NCBI RefSeq assembly: GCF_018687195.1
Contig: NZ_CP061321.1
Span: 1,302,001 to 1,366,000 of the forward strand
Direction: 5' to 3'
Length of the DNA stretch: 64,000 bases
Source of the DNA: Polynucleobacter sp. MWH-UH2A
GTDB lineage: Bacteria; Pseudomonadota; Gammaproteobacteria; Burkholderiales; Burkholderiaceae
The notes under the pieces are model-generated. The model made no database searches and had not been told where the DNA came from. It was given only the letters and a program-made list of their open reading frames with translations. Made by a program: the position numbers and the translations under genes. This document shows positions 54,342-63,066 of this stretch, piece by piece (within the stretch, counting starts at the first letter, position 1; every line of letters starts with the position of its first letter).

Positions 54342-54362
54342 TTGCTGAAGAGATCCTACTTC

Positions 54363-54905
54363 ATGCGACTCACCAAGCCCGTTCTAGAGATTGCTCTAGC
54401 ACTGGCTTTTGTTTTTCTGAGCTTTCTTACTACAAGTGCTAACGCTCAATGGCAACCGGCATCTAAGGTTGGCCTAACTCAGGCACCTCCACTTCAACTC
54501 AATAACCTAGCCGGCAAATCTGTTGACATCGCTCATTTCAAGGGCAAGGTACTGCTGGTCAACTTTTGGGCAAGTTGGTGTGAACCCTGTCGCGCTGAAT
54601 TTGAAGAGTTGATTGAATTACAAGAAAGCTATGGCAATAAAGGATTGACCGTATTAGCCGTCAATCTTGCGGAGATGAAGCCTCGCATTACCCAATTCCT
54701 TAAAGGGAACGGTCTTCCTGAGAATGGCATTGAAATACTGCTCGACCGCAATAGTACCGCCTACAAATCCTGGAAAGCTCGTGGAATACCAACCACCTTC
54801 CTGGTAAATAAAACAGGCAAGCTAGAAGCGGTATGGATTGGCGCAATCGAGAATGCAGACAGCGCGGAAGTAAAAGGCAAGATTGAAGCTTTACTACGCC
54901 AATAG
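54363..54905 (+). CDS. TlpA-like thiol-disulfide oxidoreductase
   Basis: A periplasmic thioredoxin-fold protein, 180 aa from ATG 54363 (TTG 54342 is an alternative). Signal-anchor 1-30 ends ANA-Q. Active site ASWCEPCRAEF (two cysteines, about 84-87) and cis-Pro in GIPTTFLVNKTG. Reduces disulfides in the periplasm, for instance of apocytochromes. Its place directly after the Tat transglutaminase suggests it keeps that enzyme's catalytic cysteine reduced, which is inference. Confidence 0.87.
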   Translation: MRLTKPVLEIALALAFVFLSFLTTSANAQWQPASKVGLTQAPPLQLNNLAGKSVDIAHFKGKVLLVNFWASWCEPCRAEFEELIELQESYGNKGLTVLAVNLAEMKPRITQFLKGNGLPENGIEILLDRNSTAYKSWKARGIPTTFLVNKTGKLEAVWIGAIENADSAEVKGKIEALLRQ

Positions 54906-54936
54906 TACATTTAGGATCTTCTGATACTCTAGCAAT

Positions 54937-55998
54937 ATGACTACAGCAACAACACCCATGGAACCACGCCTTACCTCACTCTCACATGGTGGTGGCTGTG
55001 GCTGCAAAATCGCTCCAGGAGTTCTCTCTGAGATTCTGAAGAATGTTCCGCAATTGCCCTTTCCTAAAGAGCTCTTGATTGGGATCGAAACCTCAGATGA
55101 TGCTGCTGTATATCAAATCAATGAATCACAGGCGATCGTTGCTACGACCGACTTCTTTATGCCGATCGTGGATGATCCATTTGATTTTGGAAAAATTGCT
55201 GCCACTAATGCAATTAGCGACATCTATGCCATGGGCGGCACCCCACTCTTTGCTCTTGCATTAGTTGGCATGCCTATTAAAGTGCTTTCCAATAAAACGA
55301 TTGCTAGGATTTTAGAAGGTGGCGCAGAAGCTTGCCGTAGCGCAGGCATTCCGATTGCAGGCGGTCACACAATTGATTCGGTAGAACCGATCTATGGATT
55401 AGTTGCGATTGGCATCGTTGATCCTAAGCATGTCAAAAGTAACGCCAGCGCTCAAGCAGGAGATGTATTAATTCTTGGCAAGCCATTGGGTGTCGGTATT
55501 TTGTCAGCGGCCCTCAAGAAAGACTTACTTGGCCCCGATGGTTATCGTGAAATGATTGACAATACTACGAAACTCAATTCTGCTGGGCCAGACTTGGCAA
55601 AAGTTGCTGGCGTACATGCGTTAACGGATGTCACTGGCTTTGGCCTAGCGGGTCATACCTTAGAACTAGCACGCGCTTCAAATTGCACTGCCCACATTGA
55701 TTGGAGTCAGGTGCCTCTGCTCTCAAATGTTCAGAATCTAGCCGACGAGGGTGTCATTACTGGAGCATCTGATCGTAATTGGCTTAGCTATGGCGATGAA
55801 GTGAGCATACCCGCAGATTTCACTGTGGCACAACGCGCGTTATTAACTGATCCTCAAACGAGCGGCGGCCTATTGGTATCGTGTAGCCCTGACAGTGTTA
55901 AAGAAGTATTAGATATCTTTAATCAACATCATTTCTTAGGCGCGCGCGTCATTGGCCAAATGAGTAAGCAGCAAGGCAAGCCCTTAGCTGTTTCGTAA
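54937..55998 (+). CDS. selD: Selenide, water dikinase (selenophosphate synthetase)
   Basis: Makes selenophosphate from selenide and ATP, 353 aa. The N-terminal glycine-rich loop is GGGCGCKIAPG with the catalytic Cys21 (cysteine, not selenocysteine) and Lys24. The AIR-synthase-like fold follows: DDAAVYQ (about 53-59), TDFFMPIVDDP, GGHTIDS (about 143) and LTDVTGFGLAGH (about 228). It implies selenium use (selenocysteine or selenouridine), but no selA, selB or selU is in the window. Last gene of the run starting at 52557. Confidence 0.94.
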   Translation: MTTATTPMEPRLTSLSHGGGCGCKIAPGVLSEILKNVPQLPFPKELLIGIETSDDAAVYQINESQAIVATTDFFMPIVDDPFDFGKIAATNAISDIYAMGGTPLFALALVGMPIKVLSNKTIARILEGGAEACRSAGIPIAGGHTIDSVEPIYGLVAIGIVDPKHVKSNASAQAGDVLILGKPLGVGILSAALKKDLLGPDGYREMIDNTTKLNSAGPDLAKVAGVHALTDVTGFGLAGHTLELARASNCTAHIDWSQVPLLSNVQNLADEGVITGASDRNWLSYGDEVSIPADFTVAQRALLTDPQTSGGLLVSCSPDSVKEVLDIFNQHHFLGARVIGQMSKQQGKPLAVS

Positions 55999-56010
55999 GT
56001 TAAGCGCTAA

Positions 56011-56889
56011 TTATTCTTTTAGATTAAATACGCTCGAGAAGTCGAGCTGACCATTACCAGCTTTGCTGTGTAGCTCATACAACTGTCGCGATAACTCGCC
56101 TAGAGGAACGTTCGCACCAAGGTCTTGAGCATTCTCAATTGCCAAGCCCATATCTTTGAGCATCAGATCTACACCAAATCCACCGGCGTAGCCTTTAGAT
56201 GAAGGCGCATTCTCCATTACCCCGGGACAAGGGTTGTACAACTCGAGCGCCCAATTGCGGCCAGAACTCTTGGACATAATGTCCGAGAGTACTTTCGGGT
56301 CCATGCCATTGGCAATTCCCAAGCGCAATGCCTCGCTCGTTCCCAACATCTGAATACCTAAAAGCATGTTGTTGCAGACTTTGACTGTCTGACCAGCCCC
56401 ACTGCCACCCGCATGGAAGATGTTCTTGCCCATTTTTTCCAAGATTGGACGTATGCACTCTACTACTGAATTTTCTCCACCAACCATGAAAGTTAATGTT
56501 CCCGCTTGAGCACCTGCGGTTCCACCTGAGACAGGCGCATCAACCATGGCAAAACCTTTGGCCTTTGCTTGCGCTGCAACCGCTTGCGCAACCTTTGGTG
56601 AAATCGTGGAGCAATCTATCAATAAGGTTTTAGGATTGGCATGCGCTAATAATCCGGATTCACCAAGGTATAAGCCCTCCACGTGACGTGAAGCTGGCAA
56701 CATACTAATCACAATGTCTGCACCATCAGCAGTGGTATTGGCACTCTTCGTAACATTGCCACCTGCCGCTGCGAATGCATCAATCTGTGCTTGTACCAAA
56801 TCAAAGCCATTCACTTCATGGCCTGCTTTCAATAAATTGATTGCCATTGGCAAACCCATATTGCCTAACCCAATAAATCCGATTTTCAT
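56011..56889 (-). CDS. Beta-hydroxyacid dehydrogenase (3-hydroxyisobutyrate dehydrogenase-like)
   Basis: An NAD(P)-dependent dehydrogenase, 292 aa. The N-terminal nucleotide-binding motif GFIGLGNMGLPMAINLLKAG (3-22) and the substrate site DAPVSGGTAGAQAG (about 117-130) are typical. Catalytic lysine in GAGQTVKVCNNM (about 171). The DLMLKDMGLA segment is at about 240. Could be MmsB or tartronate semialdehyde reductase (GarR); the sequence alone does not decide. Ribosome site ggagc. Confidence 0.87.
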   Translation of the reverse strand: MKIGFIGLGNMGLPMAINLLKAGHEVNGFDLVQAQIDAFAAAGGNVTKSANTTADGADIVISMLPASRHVEGLYLGESGLLAHANPKTLLIDCSTISPKVAQAVAAQAKAKGFAMVDAPVSGGTAGAQAGTLTFMVGGENSVVECIRPILEKMGKNIFHAGGSGAGQTVKVCNNMLLGIQMLGTSEALRLGIANGMDPKVLSDIMSKSSGRNWALELYNPCPGVMENAPSSKGYAGGFGVDLMLKDMGLAIENAQDLGANVPLGELSRQLYELHSKAGNGQLDFSSVFNLKE

Positions 56890-56927
56890 ATTGCTCCAGT
56901 TATCTCAAGTGCTTTTTCTTATCTCGC

Positions 56928-57197
56928 TCACTGCTTGCGTGATGCCAAATACTTTACCCCTAGTGGTCCATAGGTTTCCGAATGGGGTTGCTCAAATGCC
57001 AATTCAAATACATCTCCTACGCAATATTTGTTTAATCCGTTTTGTGATTCAATTTCAATATACCCATCAACTACAAGGGCTCGCACTGCAAACGGGTGAG
57101 TATGATTATCCAGGCGGCCATTTGGGGGCTGAAGCACCTCAACCGGCTCTGGAAAGCCAGACTGCGACAAAAGTTGCAGAAATTGGTCTTTATTCAT
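56928..57197 (-). CDS. Small cupin-domain protein
   Basis: A single-domain cupin, 89 aa from ATG 57197. The metal-site remnant is NHTHPFAVRALVVDGYIEI (about 31-49), followed by CVGDVFELAFEQPHSE (about 58-73). The first motif's Hx(3)H-type ligands are partly kept. Function unknown. It lies 38 bp upstream of the dehydrogenase gene on the same strand. Confidence 0.7.
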   Translation of the reverse strand: MNKDQFLQLLSQSGFPEPVEVLQPPNGRLDNHTHPFAVRALVVDGYIEIESQNGLNKYCVGDVFELAFEQPHSETYGPLGVKYLASRKQ

Positions 57198-57260
57198 AAT
57201 GAAACTATAGCGGATATACACTCTTTTCAGAAACCACTATCTTTGGGAGCTTGAATCACT

Positions 57261-57554
57261 ATGACAGTCAAAGTTATCGGCTTAATTAAGCTTACCGATC
57301 ATTCCGCCTTTGAGCAATATCGCAGCCAAGTTGGCAAGACCGTCGAGCATTACAAAGGCAGCATCGAGTATCGTGGCATGCTCACGGAGACCTTTTGGAA
57401 TGAACTGGGTTGCGATGCCTTTAGTGCATTTGTAGAGCTTCATTTTCCAAGCAAAGAAGATGCTCATGCTTGGGCACATAGTACTGAATACCAAAGTCTT
57501 TTAAAAACCCGCAGTCAGGCCATGAAGCTTACCCTCTTTGGGGTGGAAAGCTAG
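57261..57554 (+). CDS. DUF1330-like small protein
   Basis: A 97-aa dimeric alpha-beta barrel-type protein. It has the DUF1330 plan: VIGLIKLTDHSAFEQYRSQV (5-24), GSIEYRG, an ELHFPSKEDAHAWAHSTEYQ stretch (about 63-82) and KTRSQAMKLTLFGVE. Family function unknown. Lone plus-strand gene with a terminator-like hairpin after it. Confidence 0.75.
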   Translation: MTVKVIGLIKLTDHSAFEQYRSQVGKTVEHYKGSIEYRGMLTETFWNELGCDAFSAFVELHFPSKEDAHAWAHSTEYQSLLKTRSQAMKLTLFGVES

Positions 57555-57560
57555 GAATAA

Positions 57561-57590
57561 AAAAGCCCAGCTTTGTGAGCTAGGCCTTTT
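57561..57590. terminator. Imperfect hairpin between convergent genes
   Basis: AAAAGCCCAGCT and AGCTAGGCCTTTT pair around TTGTG with a mismatch and a bulge; TTTT on the plus strand and TTTTT (complement of the A-run) on the minus. It lies between 57554 and the convergent gene ending 57609. Confidence 0.55.
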
Positions 57591-57608
57591 GATCAATTGG
57601 GGTAAGAA

Positions 57609-57797
57609 TTATTTCTTAGCTTCCATTGCTTCTTTTGCAGCAGTGATTTCTTTACGACGCTCTTTGCAAGCACCTGCAATCTCTTGCAAGGCCTTACGGG
57701 CGCGAGCAGCAGATGCCTTAATGCCTTTTTCAATGAACTTCTCGTTTTCAGCTTTATAAGTTTCAAAAGCAGCTAACAATGTATCGTGTTGTGACAT
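57609..57797 (-). CDS. Small basic histone H1-like (Hc1-type) protein
   Basis: A 62-aa Ala/Lys/Arg-rich helical protein; ATG 57797 chosen for the gggag site upstream. The middle (EKGIKASAARARKALQEI then ACKERRKEITAAKEAMEAKK) resembles the N-terminal domain of chlamydial Hc1 histone-like proteins, without the long lysine tail. Probably DNA-binding and nucleoid-associated; the assignment is by pattern and moderate. Confidence 0.5.
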   Translation of the reverse strand: MSQHDTLLAAFETYKAENEKFIEKGIKASAARARKALQEIAGACKERRKEITAAKEAMEAKK

Positions 57798-57932
57798 CTC
57801 GTCTCCCATTAATCAAGTAATTAGTCATACCTACAGCGAAATCAGTATATCCCCATAAAAAGTGTAAAAAATGCTCATTTTCATCAGGGATAACTCTTAG
57901 AAGCAGCATTTTGACCAACATGCTTTAATTAG

Positions 57933-58931
57933 ATGAAATATCAAAAAACCTCAAAAATCATGAAAAATATCCTACTTTTTCTCGCTCTCAGCCTTCTTTC
58001 TGAATTAGGATTCGCCCAAAGCAGCTCATGGCCCGCCCCCAATCGTCCAATTACCTTTATCAACCCTTTTCCACCTGGTGGCGCGGTAGACGCTTTTGGG
58101 CGCCCTCTAGCTAAGCAACTATCCGTCCAACTAAATGACTCCATTGTGGTGGATAACAGAGGCGGTGCTGGCGGTACGGTAGGAGCTGCAGCTGCAGCAA
58201 AAATGGCAGCAGATGGATATACCTGGCTACTAGGCGCAGTTCACCATTCCATCGCTCCAAGCATGTATCAAAATCTTTCATATGACATCACAAAAGATTT
58301 TGAGCCGATTGCAATTATTGGTAGCGTTCCCCATGTCATTGTCGTCAACCCCACGAAGTTTCCAAAAAATGATTTGAAATCCATCATTGAAGAAATTCGG
58401 AAGCATCCTGGTAAGTACAACTACGCTTCAACTGGTAACGGCACTTCACAGCATCTGACGGGTGAGCTTTTTAAGATTCAAAATAAATTATTTATCACAC
58501 ACATACCCTATCGCGGCACTGGACCAGCACTTCAAGATGTTGTCGCTGGGCAAGTCGATATGATGTTTGACACTCTTGCAGGCGCTGCGCCTTTTATTAA
58601 AAGCGGTCAATTGGTTGCAGTCGCCGTTGCCAGCAATCAGCGTAGCCCAGCCTTTCCAAATGTTCCAACTGCACAAGAGCTCGGTATCAGCAACTTTGTT
58701 GTCTCAAGCTGGTATGCGCTTTGGGCCATCAAAGGCACGCCCAAAGAGATCGTCGACAAAATGAGCGCTGAAGTACAAACTGCCCTCGCCTCTCCAGACA
58801 TCAAAGAACGGTGGGCAGCCATGGGGGCAACCGTTCCTAAAATGACGCGTGCTGAGTTGAATACCTTTATCAATCAAGAAGTCGTTCGCTGGCATGATGT
58901 GGTTAAGAAATCTGGCGCCAAGCTAGATTAA
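57933..58931 (+). CDS. Bug family periplasmic binding protein
   Basis: A TctC-like receptor, up to 332 aa; an ATG at 57960 (MKNILLFLALSL) gives a cleaner signal peptide of about 20 residues. Neither start has a clear ribosome site. Landmarks: INPFPPGGAVDAFGR, VVDNRGGAGGTVG and AADGYTW, ending SGAKLD. It is 51 bp upstream of the four-domain rhodanese gene in the same direction, so the two may share a transcript. Confidence 0.88.
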   Translation: MKYQKTSKIMKNILLFLALSLLSELGFAQSSSWPAPNRPITFINPFPPGGAVDAFGRPLAKQLSVQLNDSIVVDNRGGAGGTVGAAAAAKMAADGYTWLLGAVHHSIAPSMYQNLSYDITKDFEPIAIIGSVPHVIVVNPTKFPKNDLKSIIEEIRKHPGKYNYASTGNGTSQHLTGELFKIQNKLFITHIPYRGTGPALQDVVAGQVDMMFDTLAGAAPFIKSGQLVAVAVASNQRSPAFPNVPTAQELGISNFVVSSWYALWAIKGTPKEIVDKMSAEVQTALASPDIKERWAAMGATVPKMTRAELNTFINQEVVRWHDVVKKSGAKLD

Positions 58932-58982
58932 GAAGATTCATTTAATAAAACAACTAAATAAAATTAGAGACATAAGACATCA

Positions 58983-60572
58983 ATGAGCATTTCAACCAAA
59001 AATTATTCCTTTGTTCGTAACAAGCTTTTAAATAAAAAAGAAATTGCCTTCTTAGACGTCAGAGAGGAAGATCCACATGCGCGCGAGCACCCTCTATTCG
59101 CAGCCAATCTCCCACTCTCTCGTATCGAAATAGACGCCTACGGAAAACTTCCTAAGAAGAATGTACCGATTGTGACGCTTGATGATGGCGAAGGTTATGC
59201 TGAATTAGCCGCAAAGAGACTGATTGATCTAGGTTTTACTGACGTCTCCCTATTTGAGGGCGGTGTTCAGGGCTGGAAAGCCGCAGGTGGAGAAGTATTT
59301 AAAGACGTCAATGTGCCCAGCAAATCCTTTGGTGAGCTTGTGGAATCAAAGCGCCATACCCCTTCACTATCTGCCCAAGAAGTAAAACAGCTAATAGACA
59401 ATAAGGAAGATGTGGTTGTCGTTGATGTACGCCGCTTTGATGAATACAACACCATGAGCATTCCGACTGGCATCAGCGTTCCTGGTGCTGAACTAGTGTT
59501 GCGTTTACCTGAATTGGCACCCAATCCCAAGACAAAAGTAATCGTCAACTGCGCCGGTAGAACCCGCAGCATCATTGGTACTCAGTCATTAATTAATGCC
59601 GGCATTCCAAACGAAGTTAATGCTCTACGCAATGGCACGATTGGCTGGACGCTTGCAGGTCAAGAGCTTGACAAGGGTCAGAGCCGCAAGTTTAAGGAAG
59701 TAAGCGAAAGCACCACTAATGAGGCGGCTACACGTGCTCGCAGCGTAGCTGATCGCGCCGGCGTAAAGCGCGCGAGTCTGGACAATACACGTGAGTGGAT
59801 GAAGCAATCGGAGAGGACAACTTACTTTTTCGATACCCGCACCCCCGAAGAATATGAGCGTAACCACCTTCCTGGCTTTCGCTCTGTACCAGGAGGTCAA
59901 CTTGTTCAAGAAACCGAAATGGTGGCACCCGTTAGAGGCGCACGTATCGTACTCGTAGATCCCAGTGGCGGAGGTGTTCGTGCCAATATGCCTGCTTCAT
60001 GGTTGGCGCAAATGGCATGGGAAGTTTATGTACTAGACGATATCAAGACATCTGACCTTACTGAACAAGGCTTATGGAAAGCACCCCTACCAGAGCTACC
60101 TAAAGTCGCAACAGTAGATGCAAATACTTTATCCAATTGGCTCAAATCGGATAGCAATACGATTGTGGTGGATTTCAGCACCCATGCTAATTATGTCAAA
60201 GGACATATTCCAGGCAGTTGGTATGCCCTACGATCTCAGTTGCAAGATGCCATGAATAAATTGCCTCAGGTGGATCGCTATGTTTTGACGAGTACACCGA
60301 GCGAACTCAGTCTTTTTGTTGCCCAAGAATTGAAAGCACTAAGCAATGCTGAAGTGCTGGTACTGGATGGTGGTAATACCGCTTGGATGAATGCTGTCTT
60401 AGAACTGGAGAAAGGTCCCAGCCATCTTGCATCACCTCCTCTTGATCGTTACAAGCGCCCTTATGAGGGCACTAGCGTAGATCCAGCAGCAATGCAGGCT
60501 TACTTGGATTGGGAATTTGGCTTAGTGGAACAACTGGGCAAGGACGGAACCCATCACTTCTGGGTTCTCTGA
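58983..60572 (+). CDS. Four-domain rhodanese-like sulfurtransferase
   Basis: A cytosolic protein, 529 aa, of four rhodanese-like units. They begin near 10 (IAFLDVREED), 128 (VVVVDVRRFDEY), 270 (TYFFDTRTPEEY) and 385 (IVVDFSTHANYVKGHIPG). Only unit 2 keeps a catalytic cysteine, Cys190 in NCAGRTRS. In units 1, 3 and 4 the corresponding loops read TLDDGEGY, VDPSGGGV and TSTPSELS. The inactive units may position a partner or substrate. Multi-rhodanese proteins of this size occur in Burkholderiales, often with cysteine dioxygenase; that gene is here too, 6 kb away. Confidence 0.83.
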   Translation: MSISTKNYSFVRNKLLNKKEIAFLDVREEDPHAREHPLFAANLPLSRIEIDAYGKLPKKNVPIVTLDDGEGYAELAAKRLIDLGFTDVSLFEGGVQGWKAAGGEVFKDVNVPSKSFGELVESKRHTPSLSAQEVKQLIDNKEDVVVVDVRRFDEYNTMSIPTGISVPGAELVLRLPELAPNPKTKVIVNCAGRTRSIIGTQSLINAGIPNEVNALRNGTIGWTLAGQELDKGQSRKFKEVSESTTNEAATRARSVADRAGVKRASLDNTREWMKQSERTTYFFDTRTPEEYERNHLPGFRSVPGGQLVQETEMVAPVRGARIVLVDPSGGGVRANMPASWLAQMAWEVYVLDDIKTSDLTEQGLWKAPLPELPKVATVDANTLSNWLKSDSNTIVVDFSTHANYVKGHIPGSWYALRSQLQDAMNKLPQVDRYVLTSTPSELSLFVAQELKALSNAEVLVLDGGNTAWMNAVLELEKGPSHLASPPLDRYKRPYEGTSVDPAAMQAYLDWEFGLVEQLGKDGTHHFWVL

Positions 60573-60602
60573 GTCCTTGCATGCGCTTCTATCGGTCGCG
60601 CA

Positions 60603-61652
60603 TTAACCAATCCTGTTACGCAAAATGCCAATGCCGGTGATATTGGTTTCCATAATGTCACCTGGCTTCATAAACTCTTGAGGCGTTCTGCCTGCACCCA
60701 CACCGGATGGTGTGCCAGTAGCAATAATGTCTCCCGGCAATAGCGTTAGGCCACGTGATAGCTCGGCAATAATCGTTGGAATTTTGAAATACATTTGCTG
60801 ATAGCTAGCATTCTGCTTTTCAACGCCATTAACACGACAAATGACGCGCGTATCATTTAAATTGACGCCGCCTGCTGTCACCACCCATGGCCCCATCGGC
60901 CCGTGTCCATCCAAACTCTTTCCTTTGAACCACTGACCAGAGTGGCGCTTTTGTTGAATATCACGCGCAGTCGTATCGTTATAGGCTGAATAACCAAAAA
61001 CATAATCCATGGCGTTCTCTTCAGAAATATTCTTACCCTTCTTGCCAATCACAACAGCGAGTTCAGCCTCCCAATCGATCATGGTTGATACACCAGCATC
61101 GTATGGAATATTGTCAAAAGGACCATTCATGGTTTGAGTGCCTTTTGAAAAGAATACGGGCACTTTTGGATACTCTTTTACCGCGCTATCGGCACGATGC
61201 TTCAAGCCTTCTTCAAAATGATCAAGGTAGTTCCACCCCACGCAATAGATATTGGCTTGTGGCTTTGGAATAGGTGACAGCAAGATGGTTTGATTCACAT
61301 TCTGCAGATTTGAACCGCGGTTCTTGAAAAGCGCAGCAAGCTCTAAGAGGCCAGCATTGCCAGCGCCCGCCAATGAGATCATCGACGTTGGGTCAAAAGA
61401 GAGTTGCACTTTTTGACGTTTCGCTTCTGCTGGAATGTCGATTACTAAGCCATCATTTGTCACCAAACCCAATCTTGAAGTAGCGCCCATTCGAGGTAGA
61501 TAGTTGGCAACCCGAAAACCGGCTTTACCTGTCAAAGGTTCAACCACAATAGGTGGCTGACCATCTGATGCTGCAAGTGCATTTGTCATAATCATGCCAC
61601 TTAAAGCAGCGGTCGCACTCAATTTCAGTGCATCTCTACGGTTTGTATCCAC
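60603..61652 (-). CDS. FAH family protein with Tat-like signal peptide
   Basis: A fumarylacetoacetate hydrolase-family protein, 349 aa. Translation starts at GTG 61652, six bases after aaggag. Residues 1-28 (DTNRRDALKLSATAALSGMI then MTNALAA) look like a Tat signal: RR followed by DALK and a hydrophobic stretch. The FAH fold follows: YCVGWNYLDHFEEG (about 136-149), the metal site MIDWEAELAVVIGKKG (about 192-207), TARDIQQKRHSGQWF and GDIIATGTPSGVG. FAH enzymes are cytosolic as a rule, so export would be unusual. Convergent with the rhodanese gene, 30 bp apart. Confidence 0.82.
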   Translation of the reverse strand: MDTNRRDALKLSATAALSGMIMTNALAASDGQPPIVVEPLTGKAGFRVANYLPRMGATSRLGLVTNDGLVIDIPAEAKRQKVQLSFDPTSMISLAGAGNAGLLELAALFKNRGSNLQNVNQTILLSPIPKPQANIYCVGWNYLDHFEEGLKHRADSAVKEYPKVPVFFSKGTQTMNGPFDNIPYDAGVSTMIDWEAELAVVIGKKGKNISEENAMDYVFGYSAYNDTTARDIQQKRHSGQWFKGKSLDGHGPMGPWVVTAGGVNLNDTRVICRVNGVEKQNASYQQMYFKIPTIIAELSRGLTLLPGDIIATGTPSGVGAGRTPQEFMKPGDIMETNITGIGILRNRIG

Positions 61653-61780
61653 AAGATCTCCTTTATTTTGCTTTTTAATTATCTAGATGCTATCTGCCAT
61701 AAAACAGAGTATCTGCCGTAAATCTTAATACCAAATTCAAGCCTGGGGCATAAAACGCAAAACTTGGCTATTCTTAGACC

Positions 61781-62098
61781 ATGATCCAAGAAAAAATCCC
61801 TTCGCTGATCCGCTTCGTAAGTTGTACGGCTATGTTAATTACCCTCCTCGGCTGTGAGCGCGACGCCTACACAAGCTGGAACTGTCAATCAGGAACTGAG
61901 GCCAAAATCCCGATGGTGCTGAGAAAGGCGCAAATGGAATTTCAGGGGTCGGCACTAAAATACTGCGGTAGCCTAGGCAATCAAAGCTATCTTGATCAAA
62001 CCTGCACACATCAAACCGAGAAATCCAGCACTATCTTTTCTCCAAAAACTGGTTTACTGATACATCAGAGTCAAGAGTATCAATGTGCAGCCCTATAA
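61781..62098 (+). CDS. Small putative lipoprotein of unknown function
   Basis: A 105-aa protein with a lipoprotein-like N-terminus (VSCTAMLITLLGCERD; Cys at about residue 25). The mature part has three more cysteines (SWNCQSG, YCGSLG, TCTHQ) and a KIPMVLRKAQMEFQG segment. No family recognised. The next gene overlaps or follows closely, in another frame. Confidence 0.55.
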   Translation: MIQEKIPSLIRFVSCTAMLITLLGCERDAYTSWNCQSGTEAKIPMVLRKAQMEFQGSALKYCGSLGNQSYLDQTCTHQTEKSSTIFSPKTGLLIHQSQEYQCAAL

Positions 62099-62117
62099 GC
62101 TTCACCATCCGCTATTG

Positions 62118-62351
62118 ATGAAGATGCCGAACAACAAAATCCACCCCAAAAAGTTAATGCTCAGCAAATGGACCGCAGTTCATCCGATCGCCAAACAAAA
62201 ACATTTTTTGATCAGCAAAGTTATTACACCTGAAGACCCTGAGGCAATCATTGAGTTCGTGGAAATCGAAGCCGTATACAGCAAAAAGGTTCGTCAAATT
62301 GCCTGGCGCGACCTATTGAACAGTGAAGAATGGTTGCAGGGGTGGAAATAA
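62118..62351 (+). CDS. TIGR02450-like Trp-rich protein
   Basis: A small conserved protein, about 77 aa from ATG 62118; an ATG at 62085 would overlap the lipoprotein gene. Tryptophan-containing family motifs: KLMLSKWTAVHPIAKQKHFL (about 12-31), then EIEAVYSKKVRQIAWRDLLN and SEEWLQGWK at the end. Function unknown; found in many aquatic bacteria and some algae. Confidence 0.8.
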   Translation: MKMPNNKIHPKKLMLSKWTAVHPIAKQKHFLISKVITPEDPEAIIEFVEIEAVYSKKVRQIAWRDLLNSEEWLQGWK

Positions 62352-62408
62352 AAAAACCGCATCAATACCATAGGCAGTGAGGCGGCTAGTATTCATTGGA
62401 TGGGCTAA

Positions 62409-62939
62409 CTAGTCATTACTTTTCTTCTTAGAGCCTGATGATTTCTTCACCACATCGTCAATATTCTTCTCGGCAGCTTCTGCTACTTCATTCACAATGC
62501 GCCGCCCTTCTTTAAACATCTTTTGGCCGGCTACTGACATCTCATTAACTACCTTGGATAACTTATCAGCATGGGTTGGAATCTTACTTTCAGCATCCTC
62601 CAACCAATTAACTAGAGAGCTACGAACTTTTTCAAGATGCTTCTCAGTTTCATCAGCAGCACCCTCGCTCAACTCCTTCAATACCGCTTTTACTTTCTTT
62701 TGATAAGCGCCTGCTCGCTTAGCAGCCTCTTTAGCAGCCTCCTCTTGCAAACTCTTTAGTTTTGTTAAATCATTTTTTGCGGCAGACTTGGCACTATCCA
62801 GCGCATTTTTCATGCCCCACTCAATTTCAGCCATGTGGTGATCGCTCAGCTTCTTTGCCGCCTCTAATAGAGTATGTGAATAATCAAACAACTCTTTAGC
62901 TTTTTCACGTTGCCATTTTTGTAAATCTTTTGCATCCAT
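62409..62939 (-). CDS. Phasin-like protein
   Basis: An all-helical, coiled-coil protein, 176 aa, without cysteines or a signal. It opens WQREKAKELFDYSHTLLEAA, and long amphipathic helices run to a KKSSGSKKKSND tail, as in phasins that coat polyhydroxyalkanoate granules. No PHA synthase is in the window, so a granule role is not shown. Other amphipathic granule or membrane-surface proteins remain possible. Confidence 0.6.
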   Translation of the reverse strand: MDAKDLQKWQREKAKELFDYSHTLLEAAKKLSDHHMAEIEWGMKNALDSAKSAAKNDLTKLKSLQEEAAKEAAKRAGAYQKKVKAVLKELSEGAADETEKHLEKVRSSLVNWLEDAESKIPTHADKLSKVVNEMSVAGQKMFKEGRRIVNEVAEAAEKNIDDVVKKSSGSKKKSND

Positions 62940-63066
62940 TTTGAACTCCTATCGTCCTGTCGTTAAGGGGGGGTTGATGAAAAGTCTCTCTATCCACTCT
63001 ATACCGAAATCAATCGACTGCCAATGCCTCCAATATCCTACTCATTTAAGGCATTAAAATGACGGA

